DNA from: Lentimicrobiaceae bacterium | GTDB lineage: Bacteria; Bacteroidota; Bacteroidia; Bacteroidales; F082 | Reading direction: 5' to 3' | Assembly: GCA_015061365.1 (NCBI GenBank) | Contig: SUWS01000017.1 | Location: 1-47,414 of the forward strand | DNA length: 47,414 bases | Shown here: positions 1 through 7,736 of the stretch, piece after piece | How the letters are laid out: each line of letters opens with the position of its first letter | How positions within the stretch are numbered: position 1 is the first letter of the stretch | Position numbers and translations under genes: made by a program | The notes under the pieces: model-generated | What the model was told of the DNA's origin: nothing | Seen by the model: only the letters and a program-made list of their open reading frames with translations | The model's database searches: none

Positions 1-121
1 ATATGTCCGCTTATTCTTTCCATAATTCGTTGTTAGTTGTAATGACTACAAAAATAACAAAATTAGTCTGAACATTTTGCGCCTTTGTTTTTTTTATTTA
101 TAGATTTTAATTTTAGATATT

Positions 122-613
122 ATGACCACGATTTATGACTTTAAAGCATTGACATCAAACGGTAAGGAATTGGATTTCGACCAATTTAGAGGCAAGGTAC
201 TATTAATTGTCAACACAGCGAGCAAGTGCGGTTTCACCCCACAGTTTGCCGGTCTCGAGGAACTAAACCAAAGATATAAAGATAAAGGACTCGTAGTGAT
301 AGGATTTCCTTGCAACCAGTTTGCGAGCCAGGATCCGGGAAGCGACGAGGAGATTTCTAACTTCTGTCAGATCAACTACGGCGTGACATTCCAGATGATG
401 AAGAAGATTGATGTCAACGGCAAGAACGCCGACCCTATCTTTCAGTTTCTCAAAGACAGAAGCAAGAACATCTTCAGCGACGACATCAAATGGAATTTCA
501 CCAAGTTTCTCGTCGCATCCGATGGCGTGACAGTAAGACGTTATGCGCCTACCGTCAAACCTAGCAGAATGAGGAAAGACATCGAGGAGATGCTTATGGT
601 TGAAGCTGTGTAA
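122..613 (+). CDS. Glutathione peroxidase (thiol peroxidase, Gpx family)
   Basis: The 163-residue protein has the full bacterial Gpx length and fold signature. The peroxidatic Cys36 sits in NTASKCGF, the second conserved block FPCNQF lies at residues 62-67, and the WNFTKFLV block carries the Trp and Asn of the catalytic tetrad. Cysteine rather than selenocysteine is encoded. Family members reduce hydrogen peroxide or lipid hydroperoxides in the cytoplasm, usually with thioredoxin rather than glutathione in bacteria; that donor preference is inferred. No signal peptide is visible. The gene is alone on its strand and convergent with the patatin-like gene, leaving 13 bp between the stop codons. 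The ATG at 122 is the only good start. No clear TAnnTTTG box was seen upstream. Confidence 0.95.
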   Translation: MTTIYDFKALTSNGKELDFDQFRGKVLLIVNTASKCGFTPQFAGLEELNQRYKDKGLVVIGFPCNQFASQDPGSDEEISNFCQINYGVTFQMMKKIDVNGKNADPIFQFLKDRSKNIFSDDIKWNFTKFLVASDGVTVRRYAPTVKPSRMRKDIEEMLMVEAV

Positions 614-622
614 AAAGAAATG

Positions 623-643
623 ATTTTCAATTTTCAATTTTCA
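623..643. repeat. Three perfect tandem copies of the 7-mer ATTTTCA
   Basis: Units occupy 623-629, 630-636 and 637-643, followed by a degenerate copy ACTTCA. The array contains the TGA stop codon of the minus-strand patatin-like gene (627-629) and encodes its last residues KLKIEN. It lies between two convergent genes. Other period-7 or period-8 words occur at 41843-41870 and 43530-43561. Confidence 0.85.
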
Positions 644-1463
644 ACTTCATCAGTTCGTATCCTTCTTCATACAACGCTAACAGCTTTTTTGTGTCGCGTT
701 CCATTCTGTCGACCACGACAGGTTTCTGCGGACGAATCACGACAATATCTCCACGATCTTCCATCTCTTCTATCATGGAAATCTGCTTGTTATAAATCTT
801 GTTACGATTTCTGATGGCGTCTTGCATCGCGGGATATTCTTTGTAGAAAAGAGATACGTACCTCATTTCTTTCTCAGGTTTTCTATAGCCTTTGTTACGG
901 GTAAGGATGACCACATTATTATCGTAGCCGAGTTCGCGCGCTCTCATTATCGGGATGGAATCGGCTATTCCGCCGTCCAACATCGGCTCGCCGTCGACGT
1001 AAGCTATCGGACACACAAACGGCAGGCTGCTCGAGGCCTTGACAATATCTATCACGCGCGACGGATCCTTCTTCTCTTCAAAATAACAGGCCTTACCCGT
1101 CTTACAACTAGTAGTCACCATCTCGAAATGTTCCTCGCAGCTCTTCAGTTTTTCATAATCGTAAGGAATTATCTCATCAGGGAAAGTATGGAATAGAAGG
1201 TCGAAGTCCATGATATTGCCTTTTTTAATGAGATGCTTTATACCTATATATTTATATTTCTCGAGCAAGTCGATATTGCTATATTTCGCTCTGCCTCTTT
1301 GGTTGGAGATGTACGACAACCCGTTACAAGCTCCTGCGCTGACACCAATAGTATATGGGAACCTGATTCCATTGTCCATCAGGCAATCCAACGCTCCACT
1401 CGTAAAGACGCCGCGCATTCCTCCACCTTCGAGAATCAATCCGGAATTTGATGTAACTTTCAT
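627..1463 (-). CDS. Patatin-like phospholipase family protein
   Basis: The 278-residue protein shows the patatin Ser-Asp dyad. The oxyanion loop GGGMRG is at residues 13-18, the nucleophile elbow GVSAG has Ser42, and LDGG has Asp163. There is no signal peptide, so it is probably a cytoplasmic or inner-membrane-associated lipid acyl hydrolase of the bacterial YjjU/RssA-like type; the natural substrate cannot be read from sequence. A minus-strand -7 box TATATTTG at 1485-1478 places transcription only about 10 bases before the ATG at 1463, giving a very short leader. The last codons and the stop lie inside the ATTTTCA heptamer array. Divergent from the GDPD-like lipoprotein gene. Confidence 0.9.
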   Translation of the reverse strand: MKVTSNSGLILEGGGMRGVFTSGALDCLMDNGIRFPYTIGVSAGACNGLSYISNQRGRAKYSNIDLLEKYKYIGIKHLIKKGNIMDFDLLFHTFPDEIIPYDYEKLKSCEEHFEMVTTSCKTGKACYFEEKKDPSRVIDIVKASSSLPFVCPIAYVDGEPMLDGGIADSIPIMRARELGYDNNVVILTRNKGYRKPEKEMRYVSLFYKEYPAMQDAIRNRNKIYNKQISMIEEMEDRGDIVVIRPQKPVVVDRMERDTKKLLALYEEGYELMKLKIEN

Positions 1464-1469
1464 TGATTT

Positions 1470-1485
1470 TATTTTTGCAAATATA
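1470..1485. promoter_or_regulatory. Abutting divergent -7 boxes (palindromic double promoter)
   Basis: The 16-mer TATTTTTGCAAATATA is a plus-strand TAnnTTTG box (1470-1477) directly joined to a minus-strand TAnnTTTG box (1478-1485). TAnnTTTG is the known Bacteroidetes -7 element. The minus box fits the patatin-like gene (start 1463). The plus box would give the lipoprotein gene (start 1539) a leader of about 55 bases. No TTG at the -33 distance was seen on either side. Confidence 0.6.
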
Positions 1486-1508
1486 TGTATATTTATCGTG
1501 GAAAATAA

Positions 1509-1516
1509 TATTTTTG
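1509..1516 (+). promoter_or_regulatory. -7 box TATTTTTG for the GDPD-like lipoprotein
   Basis: TATTTTTG matches TAnnTTTG and ends 22 bases before the ATG at 1539, a closer alternative to the plus box at 1470-1477. The following bases CAGAAATA nearly form a reversed box as well. Confidence 0.5.
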
Positions 1517-1538
1517 CAGAAATAGATTCATCAAAATT

Positions 1539-2279
1539 ATGAGAAGATTTTTACTTTTATCATTGGTAATTATAGCTTTCTTTTCGTGTGATAAAAAAGA
1601 AGATATCGCTGGTTTCCAATATCCCGACTCAAAAGTCTGGAAACATCGTGTCAATAGCATTGAAGATCTGAAGACATCCGCAGAAAACTTCGATGGAATT
1701 GAGGTTGATATTTTCTACCATCCTAAAAGAAACGATATTTATGTCGGTCATTCTTATGCCGACAGCGTTAACAATCTTCGCTTCGACGATTTTCTGTCAT
1801 CAATGAACGACTCTAAGAAAGAAGATTTATGTTATTGGCTTGACTTCAAACATCTTGACGAAAAAAACGCAGAACAGGCGATTCGTGCATTAGACATAAT
1901 CGTCGAGAAACATAAAATCAAAGACAAGTTGTTTGTTGAAAGCTATAGTCAGAAAGCGTTGAAAACTGCGAAAGGAAACGGATATTTTACAATGCTTTGG
2001 GTCACAAGTCTTTCTTACAAAGAATATAAAACTTTGAACGACACAATTACAGTTATGAATAATATTCGCAAATGTATAAACAATGTTAGTCCCGATGCGA
2101 TAAGCTGCGTCTCAGCGATGTTCCCTATCTTATGCGACAGTTTCCCTGAGCAGAAGATTCACTTCTGGGACACACCTAAGAAATACACTCCCGAAAATGT
2201 TAAGTTCACAAAGAAAATATGCCAGAATGAGAAAGTGAAAATCGTTCTCGTCGATTATCCGAATCCTATTGATTATTAG
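1539..2279 (+). CDS. Lipoprotein with a GDPD/PLC-like (menorin-like) TIM-barrel domain
   Basis: The 246-residue protein begins with a lipoprotein signal whose lipobox FFSC puts the lipidated Cys at position 17, so it should be anchored in the envelope. Next come KHRVNS (His36), GIEVDI (Glu55, Asp57) and VGHSY (His71). This layout matches the His...Glu-x-Asp...His metal/acid-base pattern of the glycerophosphodiester phosphodiesterase / PLC-like superfamily, and HRVNS also recalls the FAM151/menorin branch. LDFKHL further on fits a barrel strand. The family hydrolyses phosphodiesters; the substrate here is unknown. The gene converges on, and overlaps by 14 bp, the LtaS-like phosphotransferase gene, which suggests a related substrate. 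Family assignment is by motif only and is moderately sure. Confidence 0.65.
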   Translation: MRRFLLLSLVIIAFFSCDKKEDIAGFQYPDSKVWKHRVNSIEDLKTSAENFDGIEVDIFYHPKRNDIYVGHSYADSVNNLRFDDFLSSMNDSKKEDLCYWLDFKHLDEKNAEQAIRALDIIVEKHKIKDKLFVESYSQKALKTAKGNGYFTMLWVTSLSYKEYKTLNDTITVMNNIRKCINNVSPDAISCVSAMFPILCDSFPEQKIHFWDTPKKYTPENVKFTKKICQNEKVKIVLVDYPNPIDY

Positions 2280-4683
2280 CGTTAACGCCCAGAATCCTGA
2301 TATTGATATTTTTTAAATATACGCTATGTTCCGGATTCCATCTGCTGTCGTATTGCGGCGAACTCATATATAACTCAATCTGCGTACTCTTTTCAATATC
2401 CTTAAGACTTATATTCTTGGTCATCTGCACTTTAAGCCACTTGCCAGGAGCATAATCGGCACCTACGATATTCTTGGAAATAACTTCCGAATACCAATCC
2501 GAATTATTGGACTTTATGTTCAGATTTACAAAATCGTGATGATGTACATCCGCAGTATACATCATGTCAGCGGTAAGAACGACCTTAATCTGCGAGAATC
2601 CCGGAGCGACGCTTTCTAAATGAAGTCTTGTTTTCTCATTACCCGACACGCTCGGCTTTGTATCTTTTGACGAACAATAAGCCGAATCTATGTCGACAGA
2701 GTTTATCAGATCATATCTCAGATAAGGATTTATAGGATTATTGGTCAGACGATTATTTGTATACACATACCTGTCGATATATTGTAAAACATTGGTACGT
2801 TCTTTCATCATATTCATCTGTTCAGGATCTTCTATACGTTCAACCTCTAAATTCTCTTTTATCCTGTATAATTTCTTTTCCCCAGCTTCTTCCGAATAAT
2901 ACAGATCATTAAAAACCAATTTAGTAGATATATTAGTCTGCGTCATAAAACAGGTCTTGACATCACTTCTGAAACTTTGTGTCGTATCTAAGCCATCACT
3001 TATCCAATGTACGTATTCTGGAGTCTTTATATTGAAGTTATCACGCAACAAAGCGTTAAGAGACGGAGCTATATCGTTGTGGGAGACAACAGATTGGAAA
3101 AGCTGCGGTTTCTCCAAGAAAGGCGACCATATAATCAACGGGACATGATAGGCACTCAACGGATTGCTCGAATAAAAATTCAAACTATGATCGCCCGTAA
3201 TTATAAATATCGTATTATTGTATCGCTTTGTGTATGAATGAAAAAATTCTCTCAGGGCATCATCGCTATATAGAAATGCAGCGATAAAACCTTTTCTTCT
3301 CATTAATTTCTTCGACTCATCATCGGGCAACGACTGCAACAAAGTGTCCGTCATTTCATGATAATATTTTTCTAAATCCTTATTACTGTTAAGAATCAAT
3401 TTATTATCATGCTGTGATATTGTTACGAAAATATCCATATTTGGTGTCTCAATATCACGTCCTTTGATGACTTCCATACTTCTTTGAAACATCTTTTTGT
3501 CGTGATATCCCCATACGGTATAATCGAATTCATTACTTGATTTATTCTTGCTGCATTCCCTATAAAACGGCGACATATAGTCGACCCTTTGAGAAAGAAG
3601 ATAATCGGAGACCCTGTCAAAATTGAACGAACCTGAATAAAAGACGCTGCTCCTATAACCGTTATCTTTTAATATCGTAAACAAAGAGTTACATTCGGGT
3701 ATATCTCCGAACTGAAAACCTTTCGTACCATGAGGAACCGAAGCCGTGACAGCGGGAAGTACACCTGCACTACGCGCCGTCGTAGAAAGACAATTGGTCC
3801 ATAACAAAGAATGTCTTGACAAAGAATCCAAAAAAGGAGTCGCCGTATAACCGTATGCATTCTGACCAAACAAATCTGAACCTAACGACTCTACGATGAC
3901 AAAGACTATATTGGGTTTGGTATCAACATCTCTGAAATAAGTTCCCAAGACATTGGGGATATTGTCTTCACGTTCCAAAGGATAGCGGCTGTTTGTTATT
4001 CTTCTATCAGGAAAAAGTTCCTTATATTTCCTGACATATCTCTCTTCGAACGCCAATTCCGTTGAGTTATATATGAAATCATCATTGTATGAATTATCAT
4101 TCAGGCATGAATACAAGCAATACCATATTTTATTTACGATACTCTTATCCTGATTCGGCTTTAAAGATAAGACCATAGGAACCGAGACAAACATCAACGT
4201 AACAATTATCCACGAACAACGACTACAAACGCAAATTCTTGAAAAACGCACGAAAAGCAATGTAAGCAAAAGCATAACCATGAATGAAAGAATGATAATC
4301 CATATATCCACCACACCACCTATCGTATGCAATATCTCCCATAAAGGTCTGTTTACCAATTCACCTCCCATCAACAAACCTGTTGTTACATGATATATCA
4401 CCAACCCTGTTTCGAACAATAACATTATAGAAAACAAAACCGCTGAAATATATGTCGCGATTTTTTTCGACACAGATGAGATAAGCAGATAAGGCAAGAA
4501 AACACAGAGACTTACAAACAATGCGGACACAAGATTTCCATAAAGCATACCCGAAAAATCTTCTACAACTACATCGGTTAATAATGTGAATATCAATTCA
4601 GATATTTTTACAGCAAATGTCAGAATAACATAACATATTGTCAGCAATACAAATACATTTATTTTACCAATAATATTCTTCAT
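2266..4683 (-). CDS. LtaS-like membrane phosphotransferase (sulfatase/alkaline-phosphatase fold)
   Basis: The 805-residue protein has about five N-terminal membrane helices (roughly residues 8-30, 45-70, 78-98, 122-146 and 155-173). An extracytoplasmic sulfatase-fold domain follows from about residue 255. Metal-site and nucleophile regions are visible: Glu265 in VIVESLGSD, Thr301/Thr302 in LSTTARSAG, and Asp498-His499 in ITGDHS. This arrangement is that of lipoteichoic-acid synthase, OpgB and EptA relatives, which transfer phosphoglycerol or phosphoethanolamine from a phospholipid to a surface polymer. About 250 residues beyond the catalytic domain end in a probable beta-sandwich, which is unusual for simple LtaS. 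Divergent from the MBOAT operon and sharing its promoter region. Confidence 0.85.
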   Translation of the reverse strand: MKNIIGKINVFVLLTICYVILTFAVKISELIFTLLTDVVVEDFSGMLYGNLVSALFVSLCVFLPYLLISSVSKKIATYISAVLFSIMLLFETGLVIYHVTTGLLMGGELVNRPLWEILHTIGGVVDIWIIILSFMVMLLLTLLFVRFSRICVCSRCSWIIVTLMFVSVPMVLSLKPNQDKSIVNKIWYCLYSCLNDNSYNDDFIYNSTELAFEERYVRKYKELFPDRRITNSRYPLEREDNIPNVLGTYFRDVDTKPNIVFVIVESLGSDLFGQNAYGYTATPFLDSLSRHSLLWTNCLSTTARSAGVLPAVTASVPHGTKGFQFGDIPECNSLFTILKDNGYRSSVFYSGSFNFDRVSDYLLSQRVDYMSPFYRECSKNKSSNEFDYTVWGYHDKKMFQRSMEVIKGRDIETPNMDIFVTISQHDNKLILNSNKDLEKYYHEMTDTLLQSLPDDESKKLMRRKGFIAAFLYSDDALREFFHSYTKRYNNTIFIITGDHSLNFYSSNPLSAYHVPLIIWSPFLEKPQLFQSVVSHNDIAPSLNALLRDNFNIKTPEYVHWISDGLDTTQSFRSDVKTCFMTQTNISTKLVFNDLYYSEEAGEKKLYRIKENLEVERIEDPEQMNMMKERTNVLQYIDRYVYTNNRLTNNPINPYLRYDLINSVDIDSAYCSSKDTKPSVSGNEKTRLHLESVAPGFSQIKVVLTADMMYTADVHHHDFVNLNIKSNNSDWYSEVISKNIVGADYAPGKWLKVQMTKNISLKDIEKSTQIELYMSSPQYDSRWNPEHSVYLKNINIRILGVNANNQ

Positions 4684-4713
4684 AAATTATGTCGCTTATT
4701 TGGCTAAAAACTA

Positions 4714-4729
4714 TATCTTTGCAAAAATA
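4714..4729. promoter_or_regulatory. Abutting divergent -7 boxes (palindromic double promoter)
   Basis: TATCTTTGCAAAAATA combines a plus box TATCTTTG (4714-4721) and a minus box TATTTTTG (4729-4722) with no base between them. The plus box serves the MBOAT operon (ATG 4746, leader about 20 bases). The minus box serves the LtaS-like gene (ATG 4683, leader about 33 bases). It has the same geometry as 1470-1485. Confidence 0.65.
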
Positions 4730-4745
4730 AAAAAAAATTATATAT

Positions 4746-6164
4746 ATGGTATTCAGCAGCAACATCTTCCTGATATATTTCCTACCCATTTTCCTGATAA
4801 TGTATTACATAAGTCCTAAGGGATGGAGAAATGTAGTTCTATTGTTATTCTCATTAGTGTTCTATGCTTACGGTGCGCCCGACTTCATACTGTTGCTCGT
4901 CGGTTCTTGCGTCGCAAACTTCTATCTTGTGAAGCTGATGCATAATTCTGAAAATAAATTGACAAAGAAGCTATATTGCGCGGCGGCTATCACCATAAGT
5001 TTAGGATTGTTGATTTATTACAAATACGCTAACTTCTTTATCGACAATATAAACATATTACTCGAAGCCTTTGGCGCACATACCATAACCTTTGCGAAAG
5101 TGCTGCTCCCTATAGGAATCTCATTCTTTACTTTCCAGTCGATAACTTACGTGATAGATACATACAGAGGCAACAATCAGCCGATGAAAAGGTTGCACGA
5201 TTATGTCTTATATATCATGATGTTCCCTCAACTTATAGCCGGACCTATCGTCAGATATTGCGACATCGAACAGGAAATACGTCATCGCGATTACAATTGG
5301 GAAGAGACCATGCATGGTTTCTATCGTTTCATCATTGGACTATCCAAGAAAGTCCTTATTTCTGATGTCATTGGCATACAAGTCGATAGAATGCTCGCAG
5401 GCGACATCGCTCTCTTCGATTCAGGCACAGCATGGATTACTATTATAGGCTACACCATGCAGCTCTATTTCGATTTCTCCGGTTATTCTGATATGGCAAT
5501 AGGTCTCGGCAAGATGATGGGATTTCATTTCCCGGAAAACTTCGACAATCCATATAATTCAAGAAGTATCACCGAATTCTGGCGCAGATGGCATATCACG
5601 CTCGGAGCTTTCATGCGTAACTATCTCTATATTCCTCTCGGCGGCAACAGATGTTCAAAGCCAAGGATGTATTTCAACTTATGGATAGTTTTCCTCCTCT
5701 CGGGATTCTGGCATGGAGCCAACTGGAACTTCTTGATATGGGGCGCATATCACGGAATCTGGCTTGTACTCGAAAGAATGGGTCTCAAGAAATTCTACGA
5801 AAAGATAGGAATGATACCAAGCGTACTGATAACATTCGTTTTGGCAGTAATTGGATGGGTGTTCTTCAGAATAGAAAATTTCCACGATGCCACCACATTC
5901 CTCTCACGTATGTTCGCATTCGATTTCAATACGATAGAGACCGTTTATGACAATCAGTTCTATACCACATTAATAGTCGCCCTTATATTTTCATTTTTCT
6001 GTCTACTTCCATTTGGAAAGAAAATACAAGACTTCGTATTCTACGGAAAATACACTAAGATACAACATATTATCGTCTGGATAATAGCAGTTTTCTTATT
6101 GTTATTCTGTTTAGGCGCATTTAACTCTGTAGGCTTCAGTCCGTTTATCTATTTTAGATTCTAA
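4746..6164 (+). CDS. MBOAT family membrane O-acyltransferase (AlgI/DltB-like)
   Basis: The 472-residue polytopic protein has the MBOAT/AlgI signature: RRWHITLG with His283 and SGFWHGANW with the near-invariant catalytic His323. Length and helix density match AlgI (O-acetylation of alginate) and PatA/DltB. These proteins move an acyl group from a cytoplasmic donor across the membrane to an extracytoplasmic carrier enzyme. It is the first gene of a three-gene operon whose next two genes encode AlgJ/AlgX-like partners; only the TAA stop separates it from the following reading frame. Acetylation of an exported glycan or a peptidoglycan-linked polymer is the likely job; the actual polymer is not encoded here. 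Confidence 0.93.
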   Translation: MVFSSNIFLIYFLPIFLIMYYISPKGWRNVVLLLFSLVFYAYGAPDFILLLVGSCVANFYLVKLMHNSENKLTKKLYCAAAITISLGLLIYYKYANFFIDNINILLEAFGAHTITFAKVLLPIGISFFTFQSITYVIDTYRGNNQPMKRLHDYVLYIMMFPQLIAGPIVRYCDIEQEIRHRDYNWEETMHGFYRFIIGLSKKVLISDVIGIQVDRMLAGDIALFDSGTAWITIIGYTMQLYFDFSGYSDMAIGLGKMMGFHFPENFDNPYNSRSITEFWRRWHITLGAFMRNYLYIPLGGNRCSKPRMYFNLWIVFLLSGFWHGANWNFLIWGAYHGIWLVLERMGLKKFYEKIGMIPSVLITFVLAVIGWVFFRIENFHDATTFLSRMFAFDFNTIETVYDNQFYTTLIVALIFSFFCLLPFGKKIQDFVFYGKYTKIQHIIVWIIAVFLLLFCLGAFNSVGFSPFIYFRF

Positions 6165-6170
6165 GTGTCA

Positions 6171-7715
6171 ATGATAAAAAACTTTCACAAAATATTATTC
6201 ATATCGACGATTGCCGTCTTTGTCATCTTATTGATACAGACGCTATGGCATCCAATAAACTTCAGACCATTGAAAGGTGTTACCGTCAAGACGGAGATGC
6301 CCAGACTTACGTTTAAGTCGTATAAGAACAACACATTCCAATCTCAATTTGAGAAATATAACAAAGAAAACTTTGGTTTCAGAGAATGGACTTTTAGGAT
6401 GTATAACCAATATATTTGGAGTTGTTATGACAAAACCAACGCTTTCGTAGTAACAGAAGGCAAGGAAGGTTATCTTTATGAAAAAGAATTTGTCAGAGAT
6501 CATTATGAAAGTCTGATGTACAATCACACTGACGATACAACTGTGATGAAAGACTTGTTTGAGACAGAAGCACTTCGTTTGTGGAAGGTTCAGGAGTTAT
6601 TGAAAGAACATGACATACATATCTTTGTCAACCTCATTCCTGGCAAGGATGTAATCTATCCCGAATATCTTCCTGAAGACACTTACACACGCCCCGACGG
6701 CATTCATGCCTACGATTATTACAAACCAAGATTTGATGAACTCGGAATTAATCATATCGACAACGTAACTTATTTTCAAGATATTAAAGATAAGGTAGAC
6801 TATCCTCTTTTTCCTAAGACAGGAACGCATTGGAGTAATATCGCCGCCACACACGCTTTCGACTCCATCATAAGATATATGGAAGTTTTAGGAAACAGGA
6901 ATATCCTTAATGTCGAGCTAAGTGAAATGTATCCTGACAAGACACGACAACCGGATGACGACCTCGAGCAGCTTCTTAATATAATCTTCAAACTAAGACC
7001 TAATACGAACTACTATACCGATGTGGACGTAATCCCTGATTCAACGGCGGTCAAACCTAAACTCATAACAATAGGCGACTCTTATTTCTGGACTATTTCA
7101 TACAACATCCCACTCACTAAAATATTCGAAGAGGCTACTTATTGGTATTATAACAGCACGATTTATTTCGACAAACGAAATAATTCAACCAAAGACATCA
7201 ATTTCGCAAGAGAACTGATGTCGGCTGATTATATCATGCTAAACTATTGTACGGTACAGCTTTATGACTTAGGAAGCAAATTCTTACCTAAAGCCTTGGT
7301 TTACTTATGTTATGACGATGAGGAGAGAAATAATAAGATTGAGGAACTCATCAATGAGATGAAAAACAACGAGGAATGGTCAAAATCAATTGAGAAGAAA
7401 GCCAAGAAACAGAACAAAAGTATCGAGGATGTTATGCGTGATGATGCCACCTATATGGTATACCAGCAACCTGAGACCTGTTTCGATGATTTGAAAGGTT
7501 ACAAGTTACCGACATCAAGGAACGAATCGTTATTGAATCTATCAGATCCGGATTCTTTTGAATATAAGGTCGAAGAGGTAATAAACGAGATTTCTTTAAA
7601 TGAGGAATGGCTTAACAGCATAAAAGAAAAAGCTGAGAAGAATGGTGTCGACCTTAAGACACAGATAAGAAACGATGCCATCTGGATGGTGAAACAAAGA
7701 AGCAAGAACAAATAG
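6171..7715 (+). CDS. AlgJ/AlgX-like SGNH-type acetyltransferase partner, copy 1
   Basis: The protein has 514 residues when started at the ATG at 6171; a GTG at 6165, directly after the MBOAT stop, is the alternative. An N-terminal membrane anchor (about residues 9-24, then WHP) is followed by an extracytoplasmic SGNH-like domain. The GTHW block contains His220, and IGDSYFW has the candidate nucleophile Ser304. The usual AlgX Asp-x-His-Trp motif reads Gly-Thr-His-Trp here, so the canonical catalytic Asp is absent. The C-terminal tail holds two copies of a 45-residue module at 389-433 and 466-510, joined by a linker with LKGYKLPTSRNE. It probably receives acyl groups from the MBOAT partner and passes them to a glycan. 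Confidence 0.75.
   Translation: MIKNFHKILFISTIAVFVILLIQTLWHPINFRPLKGVTVKTEMPRLTFKSYKNNTFQSQFEKYNKENFGFREWTFRMYNQYIWSCYDKTNAFVVTEGKEGYLYEKEFVRDHYESLMYNHTDDTTVMKDLFETEALRLWKVQELLKEHDIHIFVNLIPGKDVIYPEYLPEDTYTRPDGIHAYDYYKPRFDELGINHIDNVTYFQDIKDKVDYPLFPKTGTHWSNIAATHAFDSIIRYMEVLGNRNILNVELSEMYPDKTRQPDDDLEQLLNIIFKLRPNTNYYTDVDVIPDSTAVKPKLITIGDSYFWTISYNIPLTKIFEEATYWYYNSTIYFDKRNNSTKDINFARELMSADYIMLNYCTVQLYDLGSKFLPKALVYLCYDDEERNNKIEELINEMKNNEEWSKSIEKKAKKQNKSIEDVMRDDATYMVYQQPETCFDDLKGYKLPTSRNESLLNLSDPDSFEYKVEEVINEISLNEEWLNSIKEKAEKNGVDLKTQIRNDAIWMVKQRSKNK
7335..7700 (+). repeat. Two 45-residue helical modules in the tail of AlgJ/X-like copy 1
   Basis: Module A is encoded at 7335-7469 (from KIEELINEM to YMVYQQ) and module B at 7566-7700 (from KVEEVINEI to WMVKQR). 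Shared positions include K-[IV]-E-E-[LV]-I-N-E, NEEW, a second half KA-x-K, and DA-x-[YW]-M-V-x-Q. Both are exactly 45 residues. A third clear copy is at the end of the next gene (9297-9431). Confidence 0.8.
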
Positions 7716-7736
7716 TCAATTGCAGCATTGATATAT

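Noticed and set aside
263..637. Open frame of 124 codons antisense to gpx
   Set aside because: Mirror of the gpx codons; no signal, motif or promoter, and it covers the catalytic region of a clear gene.
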